Positions 30,500 through 43,351 of a stretch of 64,000 bases of DNA are shown here, in pieces (the stretch's first letter is position 1; each line of letters starts with the position of its first letter). The notes under the pieces were generated by a model. The model searched no databases. It saw only the letters and a program-made list of their open reading frames with translations, and was not told where the DNA came from. The stretch comes from Branchiostoma lanceolatum (Eukaryota > Chordata > Leptocardii > Amphioxiformes > Branchiostomatidae), in contig NC_089726.1 of the NCBI RefSeq assembly GCF_035083965.1, forward strand, positions 15,195,501 through 15,259,500. Reading direction: 5' to 3'. The translations under genes were made by a program, and so were the position numbers.

Positions 30500-33245
30500 G
30501 ATGCAGATACGTACAGATATAGAGCATGGCAAGAAAATATACCGAGACTGAGAAAACATGTTGCATGGTAGCATGAAATAGCATTTTAGATGTGACAGTG
30601 GTGCATGTGGTATCATTGAGTGTAGTTGGTAAGTGATACTAGCCTAGGCTACCTTTCACTAACACTTGAATACAGGAATAAAACACTTGTCAGTTGTCAT
30701 ACCATGTTTTGTCGCATGAATTGTTGTTACAACATTTAGGTTGAACTAATTTGAATTGATTCAGGCACTTTCTTCTATCCCCATCTTTTCTTCGCGCTCG
30801 TGCATAAGATGTGGCGTCTGCAGAGGATGTTATCCATACAATTTAGCTGCTGTGGTCGTACATTTATTCAATAGTTGTTAAGTCATAGAACAGTACTGGA
30901 ACAGACCTGCGACCTTGTTCCTTCATTTGTGAAATTGATTTTCCCATTCACAGTGCTATTCCCACATTGTACAGTTACTAGAGTTGAGGGTGTATATCCA
31001 AGTAACAAAATGTAATGGGAATTTGAATCCCATTCCATTGCCATAGCTGTAATTTTGGAGATTACTTATAACCATTGGGGGCTTGCAGCAAGTAAAATGG
31101 GTACTTAAACTGCCTTTGGTAATCGCACTTACAAGCCAATATCGCACAGAGCAAGCGTTTAAGTATAGATGAAGAGGGATGTAGTCGACAGTTCTAGCCA
31201 ATTCAAAATACGTTTGAAGCAGAGCCAACTCATACCAGTACATGCCCACAGAAAGTAAAAGCGTTCCATTGTTTCCCATAATTCGTATATCGCTAGGACA
31301 AGCCGTTTTTAAGGGCAGTAGTCAAATGAATATTCTATCTTAATGCGATACTGTAGTGTCGTTATTGTAGGCGTTATTTCTATAGAATTGCAGTTAAGGC
31401 TGACCGTACAATATCTATTTTGTGATTTTTACAAACGCTTTGTGGTATATCGTCAATCGTTTCTGAAGTACAGTTAAAAATCAATACCGCAACCTTAATG
31501 GCTGTGCACGCCCCTATTGACTTAATGGAGTAACATGGGAATGCCGTAGTCACTGTTAAGTTGACTGTTAAGTGCTGCACTTAGCAAGTGTTGTAACCTA
31601 TAGTCATGGTGTTGCCACTTTCCATTTGCTCGTTTCGTAGTAAAATCGAATACAATTATATCTCTCTGGGATTTGTCTTCCTCTAAGGAAGGATAACGTA
31701 CACATTTATACCAGACGCTTGAAACTGCTATTTTCTTAGTGATCATAACTCCGTGAAGGAGTGTGACCTCCTGATGGAGCATTAAAAATGATGTTGTTTG
31801 CACGTCCGCAGCTAGAACACACGATTCCGCATTGGTGTGTAACTTGTTTTGCTTCACCTTTACCTATAGCTAGTCCCGTATCCTCAGTCTGACGGTCGGA
31901 CGCCATGGTAGCATCCAGAATCTGCTACCTCCAGCCTTTTCTGTCTTGTGCCCTTTTTGTATGTACACGTACAGCTTGATATTTCATGTTTTCTTACCCA
32001 TTAGATTATCTTGGTAGTCCTTAGATTAGAATAAATCTAATCTACTATTTCTGGATGCCATCCTTGAAAACACATAATGTACGTACATGTTTGCAATGTA
32101 CAAATAACACGACTTACAACTAGAATACAGAATATCAATTCCAACTTCAGCACACATACCAACTTCATCTTTTGTACATACAGTCGGCGAACGATCTTTA
32201 CCACTTATATAATTTATTTTATTTTATTATGTCATAAGCGTATTAATCCTAGGATAGATTGATAAACAAAAGGTCTGCCGCCTTACATCTATAAGAACAG
32301 CAATGGTCTGTCCACTTGAGCTTTAGTGGTTAGTTACTGCAATATTTCAATAGGATTTCTTTCTTTACTTACTTGAAGGTTATTGTGATTCTCCGTAAGA
32401 AAAGCAGTTCTCAAATTTCAACATGGACAATGTTTGTTTGCCTTTTGTAACTGTTAATAGTTATTGTGCACAGTAAAGTAAAAAGTTTGAATGTGCCTGT
32501 TTTGAATCGTGAGGTCATTGAACTCGGTACAATCTCTCTTCTCTAATCTTTACATAATCAGCCTCGAGGGTTTGTGTGTATAAGGGTATTTCATGCTCCA
32601 TTTCATCTAAGTATGAAAAATTGGGTAGCTTATTCTAGCACAGCCCATTCCAATCTGTGCGGATAAGATCGAATGTCAGTGACGAGGGTTTGCTTTCATA
32701 TGAAACGACAGCCCAAAAGTAAAACAACCGGAAGCAATAAAATAATTATAGCAACAATTTATCAACCAATTCGAAGCTTTTAGTATATCCCCCCCACCAA
32801 TTGATAGAACCGGAATCTATAAATCATATAAAGACGCAATTCAGATACTGATTTAAGTACAACAGGCACAAATAACCGGTGTATGTTGAAACTTTGGTAA
32901 GCTTATAAGCTAACCAACCACTGCTAATGTCCAACACGATAAGCAATGAATATGTTATACAAGCCATTACAGTAAAGTAGATTGACTAGCATGGCTCCGA
33001 TGTTCTGGTGGCATATTTTAATGGCAGTGCGACATCCCCTGTGTCACATTCGTCTGCGGAAATTGAGGATCAGAAACCCCTTCAGGGCTCAATTAGAAAG
33101 TTGGAGTGATTCTAAAAATTGTTTTGAGAAAACTCGGAGATTTGATTTCATATCCTAGCCTGATTGATAAGTGAATTGAATGGTATGATTGGCTAAAAAC
33201 AGCGTTATTTTATTTTTTCGTAAGGGAAATTTGGGCCGAAATTAC
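30500..33245. other. intergenic, nothing recognised
   Basis: AT-rich, with only short frames lacking splice or family support on either strand. Confidence 0.5.
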
Positions 33246-33249
33246 ATTT

Positions 33250-33435
33250 ACAGTTTTAGAACTAGTTGTTTTGACAAATCGAAATTATCACGTTTTCAGC
33301 ACCTTGGACGGAACTAATACTGATTCGTAAGGTATTAGCATAAATTTTATGTTTCAGAGCTGGCTGTATTGACCAATCAAAATGATGATCACATTTTCAG
33401 AACCTTGGACGGCACTCATAATGATTCAAAGTGTG
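33250..33435. repeat. diverged tandem duplication, ~100 bp unit
   Basis: Two neighbouring segments share TTTTCAG[CA]ACCTTGGACGG, preceded by TTGACAAATC or TTGACCAATC and followed by CTGATTC or ATGATTC. The copies are clearly old. Confidence 0.65.
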
Positions 33436-34864
33436 ACAGTATCGTAATAGTTTTATACATGCAGTTGTTACGAGTTGATTGCTCCTTCACTAGCATTCAA
33501 ACCACTGCATATAGGAAAGTAAAATGTCGATGCACAGCAGATAACTGTATTGCGTTTCATTACCTATATATAGCTAGTATAGATTACTTGGTGCTTCATT
33601 CTGTGAAGAATGATATCATCATTTCGCACTTCCTAGTATTGTAATATTTCTGGTCTTCGTTAATGATAATTTCTTACGTTTAATCTGTAATCTGTGATCA
33701 GTAATCAATTTTTCGTTAAATATTTGTTCCTTTAATATGTTCCTTTCATCATTAGTTATACCTTTATTCGTTATTCATCATATCACACTAGTATCATAAT
33801 TGACATTTGTTTAGTTAAATGGAGGAGGGTTTCTTTTAAGCCTTGCAGGCTTCTTTTCTCCTCCTGAACGTTCTTTTAGATACTTTCAATTATTTCACTA
33901 TTGTTTTTTTAATATATGTGCGAATGAATAAAAGACAACAAGTTAAGTTCTGCCAAAATCTGAAAAAAATTGGTAAACGATAATCCATAGCGACGTGGCT
34001 ATGACAACCAATCCATCTATAAGCCACATCTATTGTATAAATCCAACGAGTATCCAATCATGTCTACATACTTGTTTAGAGCCGCGTTCTCGGTCCCAGG
34101 ATTGACTCGTCCTCCCAATGAGGAGAGCGCGAAGTTCAAACGCGTGCACAAGATAATTATTTAGCGATTTAATGTTAACATTTGATTAAATAAAGGGGTC
34201 CTTTGGATAACTACCCAATGCACAACGACACCACATTTCAGGTCCTTTGGTTTCAATACCACGGCACTGGAGGCCATAATGTGCGTTTTGGCCTGAAAAT
34301 GGCCAAAAAAATCAATAAAACCACTGTAAAGCCCTATATAAAAAAGATGACGAAAAAAAAAACGTCCGGGGTTTTTTGCCTACTCTACCTTTGTGCCAGG
34401 TCATTTGGTCCAAAAATGATGATTCGATTTGAAGATTTGACAGAAAGAGAAGACGAAGAAGAAGAAAAATCGGGGAAAACAGTATGTTTAGGTCATACCT
34501 ATAGTATGGGCGAAACATAATCAACTTTTAAATGAGTAGACTAGAAAATAAAGTTTAATGGTGCTTCATTAAAAACGTGTACCTTACATCTGGCCAATAC
34601 CCTAATTGATGGAGACATCTACAGCCCCAAGTCTAAATTTTTTTCTAGATTTCATGGTAAACATCAGGCCAGTGAAAAGTTGGTTCGGCCCTGTAGATTA
34701 ATGTTTTAAAACTTGTCTAACCCAGTCAGTTCTGTTTCGAGGAACTGAGGTATACGGCGCACGGGGCGGGTATTAGCGACGAGGCGGGTCTATTCCCTAT
34801 GACAGTTTGCATGGGCCTAGCGTGATTCCTGTTGGTCTAAATCTGCCTCGCGTTTCTCAATGAT

Positions 34865-35260
34865 TACGCAAATCAGGTCCTCGTTTACATAAGTTATATG
34901 ATATTTTTCTACCAAATAACACAAGTTGTTAAAAGTGTGAAAGTCTTATCCGAGCAACGAAGGTTATTGTAGGATTTCCTCAAAAGTTATATAAATGAGG
35001 CCCTCATTTGCATGATCTATGTCTGATAATGCTCTCCTTTACACAGCTTACCGATGTCGCAAGTATAGAATTCCTATCATTAACCACTATGAAATTATAG
35101 TAAAGTCTGCAAATTAGGCATTCATTAGCATAACCGTCATTTATAGACATTCCTCTCTTTCCCAATTACATTTGAGAGTGGATTTGTTGAGTTCCCTCAT
35201 CGATTATACAAATTGGCTCCTGATTTGCATAATTATCATCTCGTCGCCGGTGTTTTTTTA
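34865..35260. repeat. four diverged copies of a TTTGCATAA-type unit
   Basis: The motif [CT]AAAT[CGT]AGG-CCT-[AG]TTTGCATAA recurs near 34870, 34993, 35115 and 35208, spaced about 95-125 bp. Segments between copies are alignable only in part. Flanking sequence from 33.5 to 36.6 kb is otherwise without supported genes. Confidence 0.6.
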
Positions 35261-36596
35261 AGACCACCTTTGTTTTTCCTTTTTTTAGTAGTACAATGTA
35301 CTATTATGACTTTTATCCATCTTACTTCCATTTACATATCCCATCTAACACCATTCTTTTTTATCGATAACTTAACAGAGCTCTTATCTGTTAAGACATG
35401 CCCATTAGAGTGTTAATGATATATCTAACACGTTGAATGATCAGATTACCAGTATCTGCATGTTCTAATCGCGGCGTCACACGCGCGTGTGTGTCACAGA
35501 TAACACAGCATGGCTAATGTACGCTGATTGGCACCCCATCTAAACACAATAATCTGACAACGTTTCTAGATCTCTTATCACTTTTATGAATAAATTAGTG
35601 GCTTCTGCTGAGCCGCATGTACCTGCTATTCCATGATTGGTTGTCGCTCGAATCACGTGTTATCCCGTCAATCATTGTGGGAAAGAAAGTTATCCTAAGG
35701 GATAGGGGATAAGTAATAGCAATGATTATAGATGTACCATAGACAAATGATGTAACATGGGGTCCCATAACTTCGACAGTACCATAACTTTGAACATGCT
35801 AATAGTTGTATTTATGCTTGCAGTTGATATCATGTTACTAATTGCACGAGCAGTGATACTAGGTGTATGAATTATGACTTTTCAGTACAAGTAAGCGACT
35901 ATCAATAACTATTAACTGTCAACGTAAGATCTAAAGCTAGAACTTAATCATATATATTGATATGGCACCTTTTGAGTCCCGGAAGATTAGCCCCCGAAAT
36001 GGGCTAATGGGCATCTTAATAACCCCAAAAATAAACCTCCTCGTAATTGCATGCGTACTATCCATCCGAATGTGTATCATCTATCGTAAGATCTTACGGC
36101 AAGTTGATGTTAAAACCGCCGTTATTTATGAACGTGTGATAAAGAAAGGTAATACAAAGCTGTCCTCACGTACATACACGTGTCTATCAAACGTGCCACT
36201 TGACTGAGATATGCTTTTAGATATTGCTGATAAGGCTGGTAAAGTGTCGTGTTCATAAACCATAACACGAGAAACGCACGAAGGCATAAACAACGTGTGT
36301 CACAAAAACACACATACTCGGTGTGCATTACGCCACAACGCCACCCAAACAGCGTATTTGATTACTTGGCGGATGTTTCCATAACTAATAGACTAATAAA
36401 TACGCGCCACGACACAACAATATTAATATTTCCGTAGCCGGGGACGAGTTGCCAACACGCAATCAATCACAATATAGTGTCATAATAGCAAAAGTACGAG
36501 CCTCCTTGTACGGTATTTTCGACATTTTCATTTCATGATAACATAATAACAAAGATGCTATAGAAATTCGAGAAAAACGGTAAATACGGCATTAGG

Positions 36597-36953
36597 TTAA
36601 AGAGGGCCAAAGCAAAATTAGGGCCTAAAAATAGGATTTTAAAAGTCAATTTATCTAGTCTTTTCATGATTAGTTCAAACAAAACTATCACAACGTTATA
36701 GCGACGTCCATAATGCAATGACTTCGTTGTGATGTGAGAGCTCACTAAAAATTATCGCTGGGGTTTTGAAGGCTCGCGAAACTAAGAGGATTATCGTACA
36801 GCACGTTTTTGCGAGGTTTTGAAATGCTCAAAGTATGAAGTTATTACGCAAATGAGCTTGCCAAACAGTGTTAGTAAATGTCACTACCATAAAGAATTCA
36901 GAATTCTTTTCATTTCCATTTTTTTGGCCCTAACTTGCTTTGGGCCCCTTTAA
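36597..36953. mobile_element. TTAA-flanked MITE, family 2 copy 2
   Basis: The left end is TTAAAGAGGGCCAAAGCAAA and the right end is its inverted match, TTGCTTTGGGCCCCTTTAA, so TTAA is at both borders. The interior matches the 22.5 kb copy in reverse orientation (GGCTCGCGAAACTAAG and AACAGTGTTAGTAAATGTCA). Confidence 0.85.
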
Positions 36954-37024
36954 ATGTGACACTGAATACACGTAAAATCAAAAACATATTTGAGCTCAAC
37001 GTGACAATATTGAAGTATTGTGAG

Positions 37025-37265
37025 AGTTTGGCATCGTGATGGCCTAACAGTTAAGGTGTCTCGCCCATGCAGAACCCAGAGGTCCTGGGTTCGAATGCCA
37101 TGCTACCGATGTTGTACCCTCGGGAAAGACACTTTAAACGACCTGACTTCGGTTGAGGATGTAAAAGGCGTTGAAAGGAGAGGGTTGGGTTCCACTTTCT
37201 AATACTGTGCCCAATACACAGTGGATGACAACCCATTGCCCCTACAGCCTTATAAAAGCCATGAG
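37025..37265 (+). mobile_element. tRNA-derived SINE, second subfamily
   Basis: The tRNA-like head has box A (GTGATGGCCTAACAGTTAAGG) and a perfect box B (GGGTTCGAATGCC). It is followed by a body with CGGGAAAGACACTTTA and ACCTGACTTCGGTTG. The body resembles the other copies, but the head differs. The non-tRNA body argues against a functional tRNA gene. Confidence 0.75.
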
Positions 37266-37629
37266 ACTACCTTCACCTTTACATTGAAGTATATGACCTT
37301 CATTAATTCATTCCACAAGGCCAAGGGCACTCTAGAAACAGATCACTAGAAGGTAAAACCCATCCGTTTTTAGCCTTCCTAATCGAGTGATGAAGATCAC
37401 ACGTGGCCGCACTCCAACCACTCCACGGGTCGAACATTAACTCGTCTGACGGAAAGGCACCATTAGATTTAGTAGGGATCGTCTCAGAACTTAGGAAAGC
37501 GCTTACGGACGAAATTAATTTGGCTGTGACTTCCCGTCATAGTGGTGGTGGTCGGGCCTTTGACACAGTAGAAAGGTTGCGGGTCATTTCGTAAACAAAT
37601 TTGAAGATTACGTAGCCAAGTGAAATTGC

Positions 37630-37860
37630 AGTGTAATGATATGGGGTGTCTTCTGGTTCCAATCAGTTGGTAATTGGGAGACCATGGTTCGAATCCGGGG
37701 AAGGGCATCCTGGTTAGAGCTGCATTCGTCTTTAGGAAGGGACGTAAAATGGGTGTCCCGTGATCAAGGAGGTGCCTCGAGCACGTTAAAGGGCACATGT
37801 GCACAACAACAACCTTATTTCTCAGATAGGTACCTGCTGGCTGCACTTTATGAATAAATA
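37630..37860 (+). mobile_element. SINE of a different family
   Basis: Box B (GGTTCGAATCC) near 37690 is followed by GGGAAGGGCATCCTGG, GGAAGGGACGTAAAATGG, GTGTCCCGTGATC and TCGAGCACGTTAAAGGGCAC. This body is unlike that of the other SINEs here. It may be a separate tRNA-related SINE family. Confidence 0.6.
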
Positions 37861-37955
37861 TAACGCCGGTGGTCGTTACATTCTAAAAGGTGTTGTAAGC
37901 GGCACAGTGTTGACTAATGAAGTTTGGTTGATTAGGTAGATGTTACGCAACATAA

Positions 37956-38033
37956 GTGTGTAAATATTCACCTTTCAATAAGAGTGTAAATATTCACCTT
38001 TCAATAAGAGTGTAAATATTCACCTTTCAATGC
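37956..38033. repeat. 26 bp unit repeated three times
   Basis: GAGTGTAAATATTCACCTTT plus CAATAA, three nearly identical head-to-tail copies without spacers. It is a minisatellite, not a CRISPR. Confidence 0.95.
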
Positions 38034-38439
38034 GTGTAATATCTAAAGGGACCCAGAGCTAGAGACACATGCCAAGCTATTCTGTTTGAGAATGATAGAT
38101 GGTCTATTGAATACAAACGCAGCTGTTCATAGTCAGCAACATCGTAAACTTGAAGTACCACATATTCCACAGGGTGCACTTCATCATCTTAAATTGATTC
38201 TTCAGACGTTATCCTAGCTTGTTTGAAGAGGTTATCCGGGGAAGAGATAACTAGAACTCTGAGACGTGCCCGTCCGTTCATTCATCTGAATAGAATTGCC
38301 GTTACAATTGTCAGTGTTTATTTTTGATTGCTGCGCCAGTAACCCACCGCGCGGCGCGCTGGACTAACCTCCGTACGGTTGTGTACGAATCCGGGTCAGT
38401 CGTGGATATTCCGATATATCATCAGATAGGTGAGAAGAT

Positions 38440-38901
38440 ATGATGTACGGAACCACAGATCTCTGTGATGCGAGTCAGGAAGACATGTTTGGGGGAAGAC
38501 GGTTGAAACCGTCCACGTCCGCCCCTCTGAGGAAGAGGCGGGTGTCCATGCCGGCCTATCTTCCTGTTTACAAACCTGCAGTAGCCTCGAAGGAGGACAA
38601 GCTCCAGTCCATACGGGAAGGCGCTGAGTTTTACCCCGAGGAGCAACAAGAGGACCCCTCGCTGCCGAGGTTTCGGAGATTCTCCGTTATTGTTCCGCCC
38701 AGCGCGAACAGATCTAGAGCGGAGCCTTCGAAGAGCAGCCGCCGGTCGTCAGTCTCGGAGAGCAGCCGCCTGTTGAGGGGCTCCGCTAAGAACACAGAGC
38801 GGGCGTCAGCATTGCAGCCGATTCTGTTCGTGGTTGTCCTCGTCGTCGCCGTGGTCCTCGTGTCAACGGCGTGTTCGAGACTATTTCGCAGACTTAATTA
38901 G
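38440..38901 (+). CDS. putative tail-anchored membrane protein
   Basis: The uninterrupted 153-codon frame is distinctly GC-rich compared with its AT-rich surroundings, as coding sequence would be. It starts at tandem ATGs (MMYG). The long polar N-terminal part is rich in Ser, Arg and Pro, with kinase-type sites (RKRRVS at 31-36, RRFS at 79-82, RRSS at 101-104). A single hydrophobic segment at about 128-144 lies close to the C-terminus, followed by ACSRLFRRLN. This is the arrangement of a tail-anchored protein facing the cytosol. The post-membrane motif C-S-R-L resembles the C-N-K-L of the ORFs at 3.87 and 17.0 kb. Family unknown. No intron or promoter signal was identified. Confidence 0.5.
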   Translation: MMYGTTDLCDASQEDMFGGRRLKPSTSAPLRKRRVSMPAYLPVYKPAVASKEDKLQSIREGAEFYPEEQQEDPSLPRFRRFSVIVPPSANRSRAEPSKSSRRSSVSESSRLLRGSAKNTERASALQPILFVVVLVVAVVLVSTACSRLFRRLN

Positions 38902-38904
38902 TGT

Positions 38905-40557
38905 AAGTTTCTTTCCAATGTCAGGATACAGAACAACTCTAATTCGTTGTGACTGTAGCTAGGCTCACTGCAATGACTCAGATTTGCGGTAGATCGATAT
39001 GTATGATAACAAATGGATTCTGGGCTCATAACTGGGGTGGGCGAGCAAATAACAATGTTGTTATTCATCCTACGTTACTCCGACAGTACGTCAGCTTAAG
39101 TGTTATTGATATCACACAAGTAGATTATTAACACATTAATTTTGCCTCGTTACATATGCAATTGCCTCACAGCACTCCATGCAACAACTGGTGGAGGATT
39201 TAGATAATTTGAAAGAAAGGAGAACCCCACTTTGTTTGAAACATTGAGAAGATAACCGGCGCGTTATAAATGGTCTGTAGCGAAGAGAATTGAATTCATC
39301 GAGTGTTCATGAATTGATAAGTCTTTCATGCACTGCTGCGGGCGATATTACAGATAATATAACTGATAGATTCTATACCATCTGCAGTTTTGAGACTGCT
39401 TGATTTTATCTTCCTCTTTTTTTCGTGTGAAATTATTGACGTAGGGGCGCGCAGTTAATCTAATTATGCGCGCAAAATCCGAACAAGGCTGGAATAATTG
39501 CTGTCTATACTGAAGTGGGTGCCAAGAGTAAGAGAAAACAAGGTAAAGCCAAGGAGGGGGGGGGTCGACAGTGGCCAGCGGATTCACCTCCTTAAAATGA
39601 ATTTTCCTTTCTCGGCGCCAGTCTGTTACGTGTGCGTAACAGGTCTATTATGTGGTCTTCACATTTATGTATGCCTTTATCTATCCCCCTGTGTCCTTTT
39701 AGACGTTCTCCAAACATTTGAAGACGATCCTTATCGATGTCTCAAGACGTCTACACCTAGGAACCGCGAGGCCACGCCCACTTTGCCTCCAACAGAACAT
39801 CTACCACTATTAGTCTAGGATCCATCCGGACCTTTCTGAGATGCTGGCATCAACAGTGAATACGTGGAAAAAGAGTGACTAAAGCTACATACATAAACAG
39901 ATATTGTGCTGAATACCGAACAATATGACAGTATACATAGGCCGTGACATGGCCCTCACAGTATAATATTGTGATCTATTTAATACATATGAATATTTGT
40001 AGACTGCTTTATTGTTGCCTTGTAACGGCCCCTTATTGAATGACTGTTAACCAGTCCATAGTTGTGTTTTGACGGAACATTATAACTGTTCGAGAGGTGG
40101 AGGGTAAATGTAGATAATAAAACCGAATTACGTAGTACTACGTCCCTGTTGACGGAAATGTAAATGATGTTATGAGATTTATTGCGATGATATTAAAGGA
40201 AGACCAGGATGTAATGTTACGTTTCGCCATATTTAGGCAACTAAAGCTATTGTCAATATTGAATAACATGGTACAGTTTTAGCGTTGCGTGACACGCGAT
40301 AGAACACAGCGTACTTGTGTTGGTCGGTTTCCAAATTGTCCTGGCAGTGGTGTACTATTATCCTTATGTAAATAATGACGGGGAAATCTTACTGCGTGTC
40401 ACACCATCATCTTTTTGTTGATTAAAACAGGCGCATAGAACCGTGTATAATTTTCTATTCCTCTTCTATATCCTTATGGAAATTTCCACATCTATACGTA
40501 ATATATTATGTATCCAAATAACCACTTCACGGGCCCGGGATAGGGACATTTTACCTA
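38905..40557. other. intergenic, nothing recognised
   Basis: AT-rich, with short frames only and a GC-poly(G) tract near 39555. No supported gene or repeat. Confidence 0.5.
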
Positions 40558-40772
40558 GCCTCTACCAGGCCCCGCGGATGGCTGGAAAAATAGTAGAAAT
40601 TGGCCAAATAGAGTGAATAGTATGCTTAGGGAGTCGGCTACGGAGAGAGGGTCAAATAGTAGGGTCAAATAGCAAACTGTACCCCTATAGCAGACTAACT
40701 CCTCTTGCATGTTTTTCTGTCTATTTGGCCAATTTCTACTCTTTCCAGCCGCCTCTGGATCCTGGTAGAGGC
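40558..40772. mobile_element. MITE-like hairpin element 3
   Basis: The left end is GCCTCTACCAGG, followed by GGCTGGAAAAATAGTAGAAA and TTGGCCAAATAG. The right end is the reverse complement (CTATTTGGCCAA to CCTGGTAGAGGC). The arms are about 55 bp. Confidence 0.85.
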
Positions 40773-42054
40773 TTCATTTTACCGGCCCTCAGTCTTGCTA
40801 AGCATTGGCTTTTCCTGTCAGGCGGTTTTTCTACTTGGTAACTGAGTCAACCTGTAAGAATTCCCCGTAGTGCGCTAACGGGCCTAGCCAGCCGGGAGGG
40901 CAACGCGCCCAGTACCGAAGAGATCCCGGGGAGCTCCCGGGGAGCCAGGCCTGTATGTATGATACTGTATCAACCACACGATTTACGGTCAGTCCCTTCC
41001 CTAACCTTGCTCAAACGTACACATTTAATCAATGCCTTCTGAGGTAATTGCCCACGATAGAATGAGGCTACTTTTCTCATTAGCAACCAGTCCGTTAATA
41101 CCTGAACTAAACAACGCCTACTCAAGGCCCACCTCACCTGTCTTAAACACTTAAGTCACTTAGAAACCCCGCGACTTTACGTTGTCATGGTCCTGTCGCG
41201 TGGTACAGAAGGCCCACACTTAACGGTTGTCAAACAACTGAATGCGCTCTTCTTAAGGGTGACTGGCCGCACAGGAAATAAGTCGGCAGTTTGACGTGCG
41301 ATATTGTTTGGACAGACTTAATGGAATGGTACGATAAATGAAAGTTCTATAAGTGTGTATTTGTACAAGTTGAAGAGCGCTTTTTTTAGCCATGTTGTTT
41401 TCGCCAAAGCCCAAGAGCAAGGTTATGTTCCCTTAGCATAAGCTTAAGGACAAACTATGGACCTTGATATGTCGTGACAGAAAGTATCGTACGACAGAGC
41501 AACCTTCTGGTGTGTTGCATTTGCCCGAAACGACGCCAAACACAAGATTTGCTATATACATAGCGGTGTGTGGGCATGGAACCCTTCCATGTGACGCATT
41601 TGTTTCAAGTCAAACAAACTCTAGTCTATGCAAATCACTTTATATGTCTGTAATGTCTGATATATCGCAGCTGTATGGTTGGGAAACACTAGCATAGACC
41701 ATATTGGTCTCTATCTTCCCCAGCACAATCCAATATATATTGCTTTAGCGTCACCATGTATTTTTCAAAATACGTGCCAATAAAGGAATACAAATTTATG
41801 GGCTTCATTGTGCACGTCCATGAATAGGTTGTTTTATTTTGACAGTAGAAGCGGTTTACCGGAGTCAAACGTTCTACTTTCTGCCTACTATCAAAATATC
41901 TTTCAGCATTAGATGTAAATATCTAAAAATGGATTCCACTGACATCTACTTTTTGTTTGGTAAAAACTACACCTCACAGAGGGTTGTAGGAACCAAGTAA
42001 ATGTAGGAATACTTTTCTCTCCAGGCCCTTCCCGATATTCCAACAACGCTCTAT
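40773..42054. other. intergenic, nothing recognised
   Basis: Contains a short GGGGAGCTCCC duplication near 40930. No exon, RNA gene or clear element is seen. Confidence 0.5.
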
Positions 42055-42530
42055 ACATTAGCCCCAAGGAATCCACTAGTCAAAATATCCTAGGAGACCC
42101 CTGTGAACTCCATTTAAAAGACAGCATGTACATGCCAGCTCTAGATAGGAATATCTGACAACAGGTAGGTAGACTGTCAGGTACAGGTATGAAAAATGGG
42201 AGCTGATAATGTATGGTAACCCTAATGCTTCATCTTTGATCTTTCATCATGCCAACTTTTGTGACAAAAGTGAAGTCAATGGCCTGCGACAAAACTGTAT
42301 CAAGACTCCAGGATTCCACTTGTCAGGACACCCTGGGGCACTCCCGTGGAACCCTCATTCATCAAAAAGAGTACATGTACATGCCACTCTAAACAGGAAT
42401 ACGTGCAAAAAAGCAGGTAGCCTGTCAGTATATGTATGATACATGGAAGGTGATAGCATCACATATGATAACACACTGGCAGGTGGTAACCTCAGTGTTT
42501 CATTGGTCCAACATCTATGAAAAAGTGATT
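42055..42530. repeat. old tandem duplication, ~245 bp unit
   Basis: Segments near 42070 and 42310 share a collinear series: GATTCCACTTGTCA or AATCCACTAGTCA, then GTACATGCCA, AGGAATA, CAGGTAG, CTGTCAG, and GTGATAG or GAGCTGATA, ending near ATGCTTCAT and GTGTTTCATT. Identity is low, but the order is preserved over 200 bp. Confidence 0.6.
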
Positions 42531-42749
42531 GACGTAACTGCATACTACTACTGAATAGGCCGACACCTGACCCACTCCTGACAGCTAGTGTGAGAGATGA
42601 TCCAACCTTTGGTTACAAATGCTGTCCATAGTTATCCTGAACTCATAATGACAATGAAGATGACACACGGATAACGGATGTTCTGAGCTTGCCACTGGAA
42701 AAGAAATTCAGAGAGGGGGGTTACCACATAATTTACAGGCTAATACAAT

Positions 42750-42963
42750 TACTGTAAATGCTGACATTTTTGCGGTAGTTTTATGTTTGCAGTTTTCGCG
42801 GCGACTGTTTCACCGCAACCTTAAAAACCACCGCGAACATTTTTGTCCAATACTGTAGCAGTATGTGACTATAGCACTGCCGCAAACTTAAAACCTCCGC
42901 GAACACTCCATTTTCGCCTTAGTGCGAAGTAAAAACCACGCAAACTTAAATGCATTTACGGTA
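42750..42963. mobile_element. MITE, TACTGTAAATGCA family, copy C
   Basis: A 214 bp element that starts TACTGTAAATGC and ends GCATTTACGGTA, with internal AAACCACCGCGAACA. It is the same length as the two copies in tubulin intron 2 and lies about 390 bp beyond the 3' end of MND1. Confidence 0.85.
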
Positions 42964-43351
42964 GTTGGGGAATACACTGATGATGTGATGACGAAATAAT
43001 GTGACATGTATCCAGCCCCAGTGTAAGTGCAGTTTCAGTTTAATCTGCCAAAAAGCATTCAATTGGCACAATAACTTTTGCTTAACCTAAAAGCAAAATA
43101 CAGTGTACACTTGTTGATACATCAACAGGAACATTTTAATGAAAAACAGGAAAGAAATACAGTACATGGTACATGTATATCATATAGCCGGCAGAAACAT
43201 TGCCAGCACATTTAATACTTCCTCTATGTACAACAATACATGTATATCAACATTTGTCCACCCAGATCCTGGAATGACTGTACAATGACATGGTATTTTA
43301 CAGTGCAAGGAATAAGTCTCAAGTTTTGATTAAGACATTTTGTAAGGAAGT

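Noticed and set aside
37956..38033. Direct repeats that might suggest a CRISPR
   Set aside because: The units are head to tail with no spacers, and the genome is eukaryotic.
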